From: Medicago truncatula
Lineage: Eukaryota > Streptophyta > Magnoliopsida > Fabales > Fabaceae
NCBI RefSeq assembly: GCF_003473485.1
Contig: NC_053048.1
Span: forward strand, 51,829,755 to 51,893,754
DNA: 64,000 bases
Direction: 5' to 3'
Shown here in pieces: positions 1-10,560 of the stretch; positions within the stretch are counted from its first letter, which is position 1, and every line of letters begins with the position of its first letter. Under the pieces are notes generated by a model that was not told where the DNA came from, made no database searches, and was given only the letters and a program-made list of their open reading frames with translations. Made by a program: the position numbers and the translations under genes.

Positions 1-217
1 ACAGTGAAAATAATACAGTAAAACATGCATGATTGTGCAGCAAGAACATAGCTCCGGTAAGAAAAGCAATAAAAGAAAGCTTTATGAAATTTCCATAAGC
101 CAACAAAATATAGTCCACAGCTCAGTGCATGAAACTTATTCCTTGGAATCAACTCATCCACATCTTATGAAACAATTGAATATTGAAGGGGATAAAAGTT
201 CCAAAACATGACCTATT

Positions 218-412
218 TTATTCTTCCTCCGCAATTACGCTAATCTCACCCTTTTCCAGCAAATCATGAAAGGTCCTGGTTTTTCTTTGCTCATTCCAGT
301 GATGCATCTTCCAAACACTGCCAGCAGCTAATCCGAGTACTATGCCAATACATATTTCCTTCACGACGCTTGGTCCTTTTAAAGTAGCATGAGCAATCCG
401 AGGACCAGCCAT
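218..412 (-). CDS. COX5C: Cytochrome c oxidase subunit 5C (COX5C)
   Basis: This encodes a 64-residue protein starting MAGPRIAHATLKGPSVVKE and ending in an acidic tail. I recognise it as plant COX5C, a small nuclear-encoded subunit of mitochondrial complex IV. A hydrophobic stretch at about residues 18-34 is the single inner-membrane helix, followed by the conserved KMHHWNEQRKTR segment and DLLEKGEIS. The length is normal for the family. An in-frame ATG six codons upstream (430) is rejected because MAG is the usual family start and the extra residues lie in the UTR. The coding part is one exon, and a 5'UTR intron lies just upstream. The sequence left of the stop (1-217) would be 3'UTR and flank. 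The assignment is from remembered family sequence and is very secure. Confidence 0.95.
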   Translation of the reverse strand: MAGPRIAHATLKGPSVVKEICIGIVLGLAAGSVWKMHHWNEQRKTRTFHDLLEKGEISVIAEEE

Positions 413-441
413 TTCGTTCCTTGTCTTCAAGCTTGTTAATT

Positions 442-900
442 CTGTAGGTTACAAAAATATTGCAAATATAAAACCAGGAAGCAGTTTAAACTTCAAAATG
501 CAGACCAATCCTATTAAAAAAAAGTGATTCTAGGGAATGCAGGGGAGTAAATAAACGAAAAGCGCAACAAATAATAACAGAGTTTTTTTAGGCGGTTTTT
601 CAACCTTCTTCATCACTCACATACATTTTTGACAAAGATTTCTTGCAAATGCAACTTTAAGAAAGGGGAAACAAGACCTATTTTATTTCATGACCTGTGT
701 GTTACCGTATTTGATTCATTTGCATACGATGAAAGAACCCTATCATTTAAATCTAGCTTCTTGTAAATAAAATGGATCAACAATCCCCTACATTGGGTGA
801 GGAAATTAGTCCCTATAGAGAATTTGATAAAAAAAAATAAAAAATGTAACAATATACAAGAATTGAAGATGAAACATTATGGAGAAGCAAGAGGACTCAC
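442..900 (-). other. COX5C: COX5C 5'UTR intron with leader exon upstream
   Basis: On the minus strand a good donor (TCTG|GTGAGTCC, first intron base 900) and a good acceptor (CCTACAG|AATTAAC, last intron base 442) frame a 459-bp intron between a non-coding leader exon (about 901-1040) and the exon holding the COX5C start. Leader introns are typical of plant COX5C genes, where they are known to raise expression. A TATA-like TATATCA lies at 1061-1067, so transcription probably starts near 1030. Splice sites are seen; the promoter assignment is inference. Confidence 0.7.
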
Positions 901-1350
901 CAGAAGCTGAGGTTGGGGATCTCTTCGTCACAAAATTCGTCGATGGTGTTTCGGAAGGTAGAATTAGAATGTGTACTTTTGGACGTATATTTACTTGGAT
1001 TCTGCTCTTCTCCCAACAAAAATCACTCATTCCCAACTGAAAAACCAATAATGCCCTTCGTGATATAGAACACGTTTATTTGATCGGTGGTCAGTTATTT
1101 AAACTTAATTTTACAGGGTGCTTTACCATTACTTTCAACACCCTTGTCTTTGACACACTTCAGTTTCCTACATCTATTACTCCTCCTAACATTTGTCTGC
1201 TTAGGTTTAGGACATATACTTTGATTCCACATATAGGCAAGTCATTTGATGACGATTGAGAGATGGAATGAGAAGACATTGTTGAAGGAATTGGTTTTTT
1301 AGTTTTAAGTCGCATAGAGGAAAGAAAAAAAATGAAGAAGAAGATGACAT

Positions 1351-1353
<3 letters not shown>

Positions 1354-1424
<71 letters not shown>
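1354..1424. repeat. (AT)n microsatellite, about 35 units
   Basis: An uninterrupted AT dinucleotide run of 71 bp is followed directly by a short GA-rich run to about 1440. Such runs are highly length-variable in legumes, so the exact length here is assembly-sensitive. Confidence 0.95.
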
Positions 1425-1426
<2 letters not shown>

Positions 1427-1484
1427 TAGAGAGAGAGGAGGAAGAAGAAAACAATGCTATTTTAATTCAAAAATTGATTATTAC

Positions 1485-1740
1485 TTTTTTTAATTTAATC
1501 CTTATGTAAAAATGCGTTTTTGGTTTTAGCCCCTCTACTAACCCCAATCATCAACCAAAGCCACATCACCAACTGCTTCGTAAACCTCCGTTAGCCAACA
1601 CATCGTTTTTGTAACAGAATGGAACGACAAAGACGAATGTGAAAACGTTATGTAATTACAAGGGCTGTCTCGCAAGAAAAAAAATTACAGGGACTAAAAC
1701 AAAAAACGCGCGATCTTATAGGGACCTTTTTCTTATTTAA
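1485..1740. repeat. Small inverted-repeat element (MITE-like)
   Basis: The left side (reading toward GTTTTAGCCCCT) and the reverse complement of the right side (GTTTTAGTCCCTGTAATT) match over roughly 40 bases with several differences, leaving about 170 bp between. The GTCCCT/AGGGAC wording recurs in other inverted repeats of this window. No target-site duplication was recognised. Confidence 0.4.
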
Positions 1741-1776
1741 CCTTTTTTTTACTTTGATTTTCGTACATATATATAA

Positions 1777-1779
<3 letters not shown>

Positions 1780-1816
<37 letters not shown>
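1780..1816. repeat. (AT)n microsatellite
   Basis: An AT dinucleotide run of about 37 bp. Confidence 0.95.
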
Positions 1817-1820
<4 letters not shown>

Positions 1821-2472
1821 TTTTGAGGGAATTATTTATATATATTTAGTTATTTTGTAATTTGTCTAAAAAATAGTTGTTCAAATAATATAATCTTTTG
1901 CTACTCATGAATCCAATAATAATTAAGTTGGTAGAGACATCCAATAATAATTCATCTTATTGTTCAAATTCATTTTAAAACAATATTCTTTAGAATAACC
2001 ATCAAATACTTGATTTTTGTTTTAACAATCAAATACTCGTTACATCTCAAAATGTAAACAAAAATTGGCCAACAAAAGTTAATGTATTTGGTTCAAAATT
2101 TGTACCAAATACATCAGTTTATATTAATTCATTTTTGCTTACATTTTGTGATTGACGAAGCACTTGATTGTCAATATAAAAGTAGTTGCGCAAACAGTTG
2201 CATATATCTGTTCTAAAAAAAAAAATTATTGTACAAGAGCAAAGCCATACTTCAATTATTAGAGGGAGACTTAAATAGAAAATGAAGTCCACTATACCTC
2301 TAATATTTTAAGACTCGTACAACTCAAGCAGGTATAGTACTATCAGGTCATTTTAGTTGGTTAGTCAAACCTCATTCATTTGACATGCATATTAATCTCA
2401 ATCTCAGGTAAATACCTCTTTTCTCGTCCCTGTAATATTAGCGAATTTCGGTTTTAGTCTCTGTAAAAAAAA

Positions 2473-2720
2473 AAAGATTTTGATTTTGTCCCTGTAATTT
2501 CAGATTCTTCCACTTTTGGTCCCTCATTCCACCACGTAAGCAGAATCTGCATACATGGCACGTAAAATGAGGGACCAAAAGTGGAGGAATCTGAAATTAC
2601 AAGGACCAAAAGTGGAAGGAATTTGAAACTACATGTACGTAATTTATGCAGATTCTATTGACTTGATGAAAAGAGGGACCAAAAGTGAAAGAATATGAAA
2701 TTATAAGGACAAAATCTTTT
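2473..2720. repeat. Hairpin-forming inverted repeat
   Basis: Two arms of about 85 bp, one near 2473-2560 and one near 2638-2720, are reverse complements with scattered mismatches. Both carry CACTTTTGGTCCCTC and a run around AGAATCTGCATA. The spacer holds a further partial copy of the right arm. The transcript of either strand would fold into a long hairpin. This is a non-autonomous DNA element of MITE or foldback type; the superfamily was not assigned. Confidence 0.6.
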
Positions 2721-3506
2721 TTTTTTGTTTTTTGTATTTACCTTCTTAATTAAATGTCGGAAGCTACTAACTTCAACAAATTAGATAAACTATCCCCGAA
2801 AAAAAAACTTAAATAAAGTACGTACATACGAATAGCTCACAACGTAATTAGTAAAAAATTTCTATTTTTTATTGTAGCTGACGTAAAACTCCATTCAATT
2901 GTGGTATACAGCAAATAAAAAATAAATCCAGATATACTCCCTCAGGAAACCTTGACGACCTTACAAGGTAAGCAAAGAACAGATTAGTTGTAACATTATG
3001 ATTAAATATATTAAATTTTTTTTTGACAAAAAATATATTAATTTTTTGACAGGATTGTCTTTACATATCTAATTTGAGGGAAACTTAAAAGTTAAAATAA
3101 CTTGAAAAATAAATAATTATTTAGCGGACACGACTGGATATGAAGTTTCCAACTGCATGGCCAAATTAAGAACAATTGGATGAAGCACAGCTGCATGATT
3201 GATAGGTATCCTCTCACTATCCATCCGTAAGGAGGTTTATCGCTTTCACGTTATTCTCATCTCAAAACAATCAAAAAAGATTGAGAAATGATATTTGTAC
3301 AATACTTTATTATAACTTTTTAACAACTTCTCTTTCATACTTACATTATATTTTTATTCTCTCTCTATTGTTTTGGACCAATGAGAAGAGCGAAAATGAA
3401 AGTTGTCTCAAATGATTGTGTATATATCACTACTCAAAAAAATTACAGGGGTTTGGATTATAGTACTAGCTATGCCTATTATTATCTTTAAGAAACTTTT
3501 TCTTTC

Positions 3507-4102
3507 GAGTAATGATAAATGAACACAAAAAAATAGACACAAATACGACATCAGGGATAGTGTGGTAATTTCCTTCAAAATACAATGGCATAATTGAAAT
3601 TTTAACTAAAAATAAAGGGTGTTTTTGTTGATTGCTTTCAGTTTTCTTTCTTCCTTTCCTTTCTCAATTTCTGACGCCGTACCACCATCACCACTATCCA
3701 ACCATCACTCACCAACACCAACCTCCACGCCGTCGTTCACCAACACCGTCCTCCTCGCCGTCGTCGTCATCGCCACCACTAGAATTCTCCAATGCCGTTT
3801 AGATCTCGTCTTCTCCACCTAAAACCACTGTTCTCATCTGTGACCGCCGCCTACTGAAAGTCACGGATTCGCCGGCGCAAAGTGAGAGAGTGGTCGCCGG
3901 TGATTAGAAGAGAACGGTCGTCGGTGAGAAGAAGATCGACGCCGATGAGAGAACACGAGAGTTGCAGGAGGAAACAGTGCTTGATGAGAGAGTGGAAGAG
4001 TACTGGTTTGAAAGAATGAGAAAAAAAAAAAAGAGTATAAGTGTAGAGTGAAATACAGTGTCCTATTTGTGTCTATATTTTTGTGTTTGTTTATCATTTC
4101 TC
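3507..4102. mobile_element. Mutator-like MITE, 596 bp, with 9-bp target duplication
   Basis: Imperfect terminal inverted repeats of about 40 bp (GAGTAATGATAAATGAACAC at the left; its near-complement at the right) enclose a relatively GC-rich core. The element is flanked by TTTTCTTTC on the left and TTTTCTTTA on the right, a 9-bp duplication with one mismatch, which fits Mutator-like elements. Inside are a 67-residue plus-strand ORF at 3619-3822 and an overlapping minus-strand ORF. Neither resembles a known protein. The core is rich in CACC/GCCGTCG wording unlike its AT-rich surroundings, so captured host sequence is possible. Confidence 0.6.
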
Positions 4103-4292
4103 TTTTCTTTATTATATAAAAAAAGGATATAAAGAAAACTTAAAAAAACTAAACTCCATTGCATTGAGTCAAAATAAAATGAAGTTTTTTTTTTTTATCA
4201 TACATGTGTACCAGCTATGCCTGTTATTATTTTTAAAAAACTTTTCTAATATAAAAAAGGATATAAAGTAACTACAACTAATGATACATATA

Positions 4293-5009
4293 GGCTGTGT
4301 TTGGTAACATAAAAAAGCTAGCTTATAATTTGTTGGACTAGCTTATAAACTTGTTTTTGTAGAATGAGACATGTTTGGTAAAAAGCTTTTTTCATTAGCT
4401 TATAGCGTTTTTTGATAAGCTAATTCAAGTAACTTTTGAGCTTATAGCTTATAGCTTTTTATATTTTCTTCCAATTTTAACCTTTTATTAATTTAGTTTA
4501 ATTTAATTTTAATTAAAAAAACTACCCATAACTGCCCACGTTTAGCATCATGATATGGCTTTTCAATTTTTCTTGTTCACGTTCCTTTTTACATGCTCTT
4601 AATTCAATGATAGATAATTTTATATAAATTTTACAATAAATAGTGATGCAAGTTTAGTTGAGTAAAATTTATGAAAAGGAAGTTTTGTTAAATAAAAATT
4701 GTCAATTGAATTAATAAATACATTTATCATTTAGGAAATGAAAATATTTTGAGATAAATTTAAACATTTAAAAAGAAATACATTAAGTATTAAAAATTGT
4801 ATATATGATTTATTAAAAAAACACAAACATGCCCCTTTTACGTCATTTTATATTTATCAGCTATTTCAACAGCTAATTTTACCAAACACTTTTTATTTTA
4901 ATAAGCTAACTTTTCAGCTGTAAGCTATCAGCTATAAGTTAGCTTTTCAGCTATCAGCTAGCTTATCAGCTACCAGCTAGCTTATAGCTTCTTTTTACCA
5001 AACACACCC
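4293..5009. mobile_element. MITE with GGCTGTGTTTGGTA ends
   Basis: The ends are GGCTGTGTTTGGTAA and, on the complementary strand, GGGTGTGTTTGGTAAAAAG. Each is followed by several AGCTTATA/TAGCTTATAAGCT-type subrepeats. This is a widespread plant non-autonomous DNA transposon architecture. The bases just outside both ends are ATA, a possible 3-bp target duplication, which would favour a PIF/Harbinger-like mechanism over hAT. No transposase ORF is present. Confidence 0.65.
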
Positions 5010-5040
5010 ATAGTCGATATTATTTAGTGGAACAAAGATA

Positions 5041-5142
5041 GTTTTTTTTTTTTTTTGTAGTGGCCGAGGTTTGAACTCCGAACCTTTACATATTTTATGC
5101 ATTGTTCTAATCAACTGAGCTAAGCTCACGACTCACGAGGAA
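5041..5142 (+). repeat. tRNA-derived SINE fragment
   Basis: A T-rich start is followed by a degenerate RNA polymerase III B-box (GAGGTTTGAACTCC) and then by TTATGCATTGTTCTAATCAACTGAGCTAAG-type text (quoted in part). The same order of blocks recurs at 17146 and 53700. I read these as members of one legume SINE family. This copy lacks a recognisable A-box. Confidence 0.45.
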
Positions 5143-5553
5143 GGAACAAAGATAGTTTGTTGTTGTGAATGAAGATATTTTTTATTCATAAACAATATAA
5201 TTACAATTTATAGAGTAATTACCGCTAATGATTTACACATTTCAGTCACTATTATAAACAAAAATGTATTTTTTAGATTTATTAAATAAATGATATACAT
5301 GATCTATTGTATCTATCATATACATTATTTATCAAATGAATTTAAAATATCGATTTTTGTTTATAAATCTTCAAGGTGTGCAGTTTATCACATTTCTTAA
5401 AATAAGTTCAATAAATAAGTCAATTATTTTTCCTAAAAAAAAATCAATTATTTATTGAATCTACTTTAAGAAATATGATAAATACAATTAAAGAGAGATA
5501 TTTTTTCGGATCCACAACACTAAGAGTTTATTTCAAAAAAAAAAACATACTAA

Positions 5554-5899
5554 GCGTGTTTGTTTCAAGTTTACCAAATTTATTTTTAGGAATAACATTC
5601 CTTAAAATATAAAGATGAGAATTTTATTCCAAGGAATTTAGGAAAAATATATTTGGTTAGCTTTATAATATTCCTAGGAACCATAAAAATAGGGACTATA
5701 ATAGGTAAACTATTTATGAATTTATTCCCATCTCCATGGGAACTTTATTCCCACCCTTTTCCTTGGGAAATTTTTTCTGTTCCGAGGAACATTTTATACC
5801 AAGGAATAAATTTTAATAAACATGTAACAAACACATACAAATACATTTCTATCATTTTATTCCTGAAAATCAACAATTATAACTTGAAACAAACACACA
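5554..5899. mobile_element. MITE with GTGTTTGTTTCAAG ends
   Basis: The terminal inverted repeats read GCGTGTTTGTTTCAAGTTTA on the left and TGTGTGTTTGTTTCAAGTTA on the complement of the right end, with about 345 bp overall. Internal AGGAATAAAAT/ATTCCTTGG subrepeats also alternate in orientation. An 83-residue ORF in it is a chance reading frame. No clear target duplication was found. Confidence 0.6.
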
Positions 5900-6170
5900 G
5901 TTGAGGTCCTCTCATTCATTTTCGAAAATTGATGATAATGTTGATTACTACAATTTTGTAATAAATAAAAGATATAAATGCATATATTTCTAGAATATAT
6001 GACATTAATTGAAGATTTATATGCCAAACTATAGTAACGAACATTGTCATTTATTTTAAAAAATGCTGAAAATCTACTTCAATACTACTACAAAAACAAT
6101 TTGTTAAAGGATCTTGCTAATAAGTGTCTTAAAATCACTTGTTAAAGATTAAAAACTTTTTATCAAATAT

Positions 6171-6434
6171 TACCTCCGTTCATTTTTAACTGTCATATTT
6201 TGACATTTTATACAAACCAAGACAATCAATAATTATTACTACTTTTGATGCCATTTTACTATAATAACCTTATTCATTTAATATTTTATTTCATATATTT
6301 TTCTCTCCGAAATAAATAACTAAATGTAATATTGATAAAACATTATTTAATGTTGCATTGAACTTTAAAAATAACAGTTAAATAGAAACAATTTTTTTTC
6401 CAAAAGAAATAATTAAAAAGGAACGGAGGGAGTC
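6171..6434. mobile_element. Stowaway-type MITE
   Basis: The ends ACCTCCGTTC and GAACGGAGGGAGT are the characteristic Stowaway (Tc1/mariner-derived) terminal repeat CTCCCTCCGTTC. The interior is AT-rich, about 264 bp, and has no ORF. It lies about 365 bp upstream of the TBL start codon, so it is part of that gene's upstream region. Confidence 0.7.
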
Positions 6435-6798
6435 CCTGTTAGTTAGGATTTCCTTTGTGGGTATTGCTAACATAACCAAATTTAAACATTTTTATACGTG
6501 AAAATCGAGACAATGATTAAAAGAAGATATAAAGAAATTTTGGTCACATAACCAGCTCAACGCTATGAACTCACGTGTACACCAGCAAATATGAGAACAT
6601 TTTAAGAGCTTACTATATTAAGTCCTCTCAAAACAGGAAACTATATATTATTGTAATCAATTATTTAATTAATTATTCCTCTGCAACTTCCTTATTCTTC
6701 CATTATCAAATCGTGCATGAACCATAATGCTACAAAAAAACTCTTAACTGCTAGCATTGACTTGTTTGTAGCAAACTAACTTTCATTTTTCATCATCA

Positions 6799-9700
6799 AT
6801 GGAGAGACAAAGAAGTTTCTCTTTCAAACCCACTAGACTTTTACTCTTTACATTCACACTCTTTTCTTCCATCTTCTTCCTTTCATCTTTCACTATCTGG
6901 CTCACCAAATCCACTACTACACCTTCACCAAACACTGTCTCTGTAAATCTTCAACCTCTAACTGTTCATTCATTGACCACCCACAACTTCACTCTACAAA
7001 AACTTCCATCTTTAATAGATAACCGTCTTTCTAGAAGCCAAAATAATGTTTCAGGATCCAAATCTGAAGCTATAGAAAACAACCATGTTGGTGCTGCTTC
7101 AAGTGTTAATTCTACCGTAATGCATGGTAATAGAACAAAGGTTGAAGTGAGTAAGAGTAAAGTTTTGATTTTTAAGAAGGTTGAGGTGAAGAAGATAGTG
7201 AAAGAGTGTGATTTAACAAAAGGGTATTGGGTTTTTGATGAAAGTTATCCTATTTATGCTAGAGATTCCTGTCCTTTTATAGATGAAGGTTTTGATTGTG
7301 AAGGGAATGGAAGATTGGATAGAAACTTTACTAAGTGGAGATGGCAACCGAAAGATTGTGACCTTCCAAGGTAGTCTCTCTCAAATTCAATTTTTTTTTT
7401 TTTGGAATACTACTTTTATTTATAGTTTGTCATCTTGCAAGTGTAGTTATGCTTAGGCCCTTTTTGGATCAACAACTTATTTGCAGTTTAGCATGATAAG
7501 CGCAAATAAAGTCAAATTGTTTTTGTATAAGTTATAAGCTGTTTTCATAAGCTATTCTGGAGAACTTATGAAAATAAGTTGAAAACAACTTATTGACATT
7601 TTTTAAGTTGTTTTCGTGAGGTCTGCTAAACAATCTCACAAAACTTATGTCAGCAGATAAACTCAAATAAGTCAATCCAAACAGGGATGTATTTCGTTGG
7701 TCAATTTGGTCCATGAAATTATTGGCAAAAGACATACAATTATTTTGATTCTTGAACATATAAAAATTGCAAAAACATACATGTATTGTGTTGGTCAATT
7801 TGGTCCGTAAAATTATTGACAAGACATACTTAGGGATGTTTTTGTAATTTTGATACATCCAAGAACTATTGTGACGACAACTCACACATTTAGAGATCAA
7901 AATCATCGTTTACTCTTAGGTGTTGCAAAAATGAAGTTAGGAACATCTGTAAAGTTAATTTTATTCTTTGGATACTATTTTTCTGTCATAGGTTCAATGC
8001 AACAAAAATGTTGGAGTTTATAAGAGGAAAAAGGCTAGTTTTTGTGGGTGATTCCATTAATAGGAACCAATGGGAATCAATGTTGTGCATGTTATTGAGT
8101 GCTGTTAAAGATCCAAAGAGAGTGTATGAGGCACGTGGAAGGACAATTACCAAAGAGAGAGGGAACTATTGTTTCAGGTTTCTGGTAATTATTCAGAACT
8201 TTACTTGGTTTGTGTAATGTATAATTGTATATGACTGGTCCCAAAATATTTGATATTTGTTCTTTCTGGAACCTTGTAGGATTATCAATGTACAGTAGAA
8301 TACTACGTGAGTCATTTCTTAGTTCATGAAAGCAAAGCAAGAGTAGGGCAGAAACGAAGACCAACTTTGCGAATTGATGCGATTGATCACGGTTCGTCAA
8401 GATGGAGAGGAGCTGATATTTTGGTTTTCAACACAGCACATTGGTGGTCACATCACAAAACCAAAGCTGGGTTAGCACTTCTCTCTATCTTTTCGAAATT
8501 GTAGTCCGTGAAATTTTTGTCGATTTGTGCATCCTTAAATGCTCTAGTATTTTAATATTTCATAATTTTTTCAGTGAGTGTAGAGTTATGTTCAAGAAAG
8601 GCTTAATTAAACCTAATATGATTTCTTATAGATGAAATAAGTTGTGTTGAACTTTATTTTAAGAGGACCTGTCTTAACCTCAAACGTAGTCCAAAAGTTG
8701 TTTGATGTTAGCAAATATTTCAAATTAGACTGTAAAGTTGAATACTTAAAAATGAAATGGGTCCTTGAAAAACTACTTATGAATGTAAAATTACTTCTCA
8801 TATCTGTTAGTTAAAAATCAAATAGCTACCTATAGAATAACATGTGTCTAAAGTGACCGGCAACTTACAATTTCAAGTACATTTTTGTCAATTTATCAAA
8901 TTTAGGGACTAACCTAACAACACCTTACAATATGAAGGACTAGAATAAAGTTTTACTCTAATAGAGGGCCTTGAATATCTCGCAGAAAATGAAAGGTTTT
9001 ATTCTATATATTGGGGTTGGGATCATCATAAACAGAGAAAGTTTTCATCAAAGAAAAAAAAAACAGAGAAAGTTGGCATGTGCTGCACATGCTAATTTTG
9101 AAAAATGAGCTGTCATAGCGTAATTACCAAGCTTTTGTTTATAATCTTGGTTTTTTTTTATACTCTTTTCAACTAGCATGTGGTTGACCACCGGGTTTAG
9201 CGCAAGTGGATGTTGTGTAGTGTGTGTGAGTGCTCCATGGTACGGAGTTTGATTCCTGCTTTTAAAAAAAAAAAACTAACATGTGATCGTATAACAGGAT
9301 TTATTACTATCAAGAAGGAACTCTAGTTCATCCCCGGCTAAATGTTTCTACAGCTTTTTCGAAAGCTATGATGACTTGGGCTTCATGGGTGGACAAACAC
9401 ATAAATTCTAAGAAAACCCAAGTTTTCTTTCGAAGTTCGGCACCATCTCATTTCAGGTTTGTTTCTGATATCCACTCTGCAATAGTTTTTTGTAGGCTCC
9501 AAAATCCAACGGTTGTGTTATTTGAATAACAAAAATTAGACAACTTTTGCGACAACAATCTAAGTGGTCAAAGCATTTCAAATAAGTGGTTAATGAATTT
9601 TGACACCTGATATATCTATTAACCATCTACTGAACGGAATTAACCACTTGCTTAAACCACGTTAACCACTTAGATTGTAGTGAAAAATGTTGTCTATATT

Positions 9701-10068
9701 TGGCAGTACAAAATCATTTCTAAAAATCCAAAATAGTTAGCGACTCTGATACATTCTGCAACAGGGGAGGTAATTGGAATTCAGGAGGGCATTGTACAGA
9801 GGCCACTTATCCTCTTAATGAAACCTTAAATACCATGTATCCTGAGAAGAATATAATCATAGAAGAGACAGTAAAGCAGATGAAAACTCCCGTGACATGG
9901 TTGAATATAACTAGTTTGTCAGAATTTAGGATAGATGGTCACCCATCCATTTATGGGAGAAAAACACAATCCTCAAGAATTCAAGATTGTAGTCATTGGT
10001 GTCTTCCAGGGGTTCCAGATGTATGGAATGAGTTGTTATTTTTTCACTTACAAAATAGACGAGGGTGA
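6799..10068 (+). CDS. TRICHOME BIREFRINGENCE-LIKE (TBL/PMR5) O-acetyltransferase
   Basis: Five exons (6799-7370, 7992-8184, 8280-8470, 9298-9456, 9765-10068) join in frame to 472 residues. TBL proteins are Golgi type II membrane enzymes that O-acetylate cell-wall polysaccharides such as xylan or pectin. Residues about 14-36 form a signal-anchor helix after a short basic N-terminus. A Ser/Thr/Asn-rich stem follows, then the PMR5N domain from about residue 136 ([18 protein letters not shown]). The GDS esterase motif ([12 protein letters not shown], Ser about 212) and the C-terminal [12 protein letters not shown] with the D446-x-x-H449 pair complete the expected catalytic triad. Conserved FNTAHWWSH is also present. 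From memory the closest relatives are TBL14-16-type proteins, so the exact acceptor polysaccharide is not known. Intron 1 carries a MITE and intron 3 a SINE-like piece. The gene ends about 490 bp from the convergent SWN-like gene. Confidence 0.93.
7456..7687. mobile_element. MITE in TBL intron 1
   Basis: The left end CCCTTTTTGGATCAACAACTT and right end AAGTCAATCCAAACAGGG are inverted repeats with mismatches, and ACTTATG/CATAAGT blocks pair inside, giving a roughly 230-bp hairpin. Just downstream, the phrase TTGGTCAATTTGGTCC followed by similar text occurs twice about 98 bp apart (near 7698 and 7796), a short local duplication. Both lie wholly within intron 1. Confidence 0.55.
9180..9278 (+). 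repeat. SINE-like fragment in TBL intron 3
   Basis: An A-box-like TAGCGCAAGTGGATG and a B-box-like GAGTTTGATTCCTGC are about 50 bp apart, and an A-rich tail follows. This is the pattern of a tRNA-derived SINE. It is a different sequence family from the 29290 copy. It lies in the 827-bp intron 3 (8471-9297), which otherwise shows nothing recognisable. Confidence 0.4.
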
Positions 10069-10560
10069 ACTTTTCAAATAGCACCCTATTCATTTTTTAT
10101 TCTGCAACTGTGTATACGTAGCTTGTGAAAATTTCCACTAGTTCATGAAAATGAATGATTTCATGCACTTAGCATAATGCAATTGCAGATAACCTTAATG
10201 CGAAGCAAGACTAGCTTCAAATTTTGTGTACCATAAAAATTTGGTGAAATGTAACAATGAAATTATGACATTCATGAAAACTGGCAAGATTAACATCAAG
10301 AACATAAAAAGAAGATACATATGCCACAAACATCATCAGTAAAATCCAGTATTGCTTCCAAACAATCCCTCTAGCCTTAGATAATATTGAATAGAAATAG
10401 AATAACCTCTTTCCAATGTACCAAAAAAAACCCTCTAGCCTATTTATTTATTTTTACCGTATTTCAATAATCTTAATAAAAAAGTTGTTGTAGGATATTA
10501 AAATTGTTAACGGAGAGAAAATACGGTACAGATTACACACTTGATCTCCACTTTATCCCA
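10069..10560. other. Convergent intergenic spacer (two 3' ends)
   Basis: This 492-bp stretch lies between the stop codons of two genes facing each other, so it must hold both 3'UTRs and polyadenylation regions. It is AT-rich with no ORF or repeat that I recognise. Confidence 0.6.

Larger units (their letters stand above)
1041..6798. other. Repeat-rich intergenic region, COX5C to TBL
   Basis: I see no gene here. The interval holds two long AT microsatellites and several small inverted-repeat elements, listed separately. The pieces between them (about 1817-2472, 2721-3506, 5143-5553 and 5900-6170) are AT-rich with only short chance ORFs. Just right of the 3507-4102 element a short run around ATAAAAAAGGATATAAAG occurs at about 4116 and again at about 4248, and a stretch near GCTATGCC occurs at about 3468 and 4213. 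These are small local duplications. The last 350 bases are the presumed TBL promoter. Confidence 0.6.

Noticed and set aside
413-430. Earlier ATG for COX5C
   Set aside because: Family proteins start MAG, and the six extra residues have no counterpart.
3619-3822. 67-codon ORF as a gene
   Set aside because: It lies entirely inside a Mutator-like MITE and matches no known family.
7532-7906. 124-codon minus ORF in TBL intron 1
   Set aside because: It runs through the MITE and the duplicated intron text and resembles no protein.
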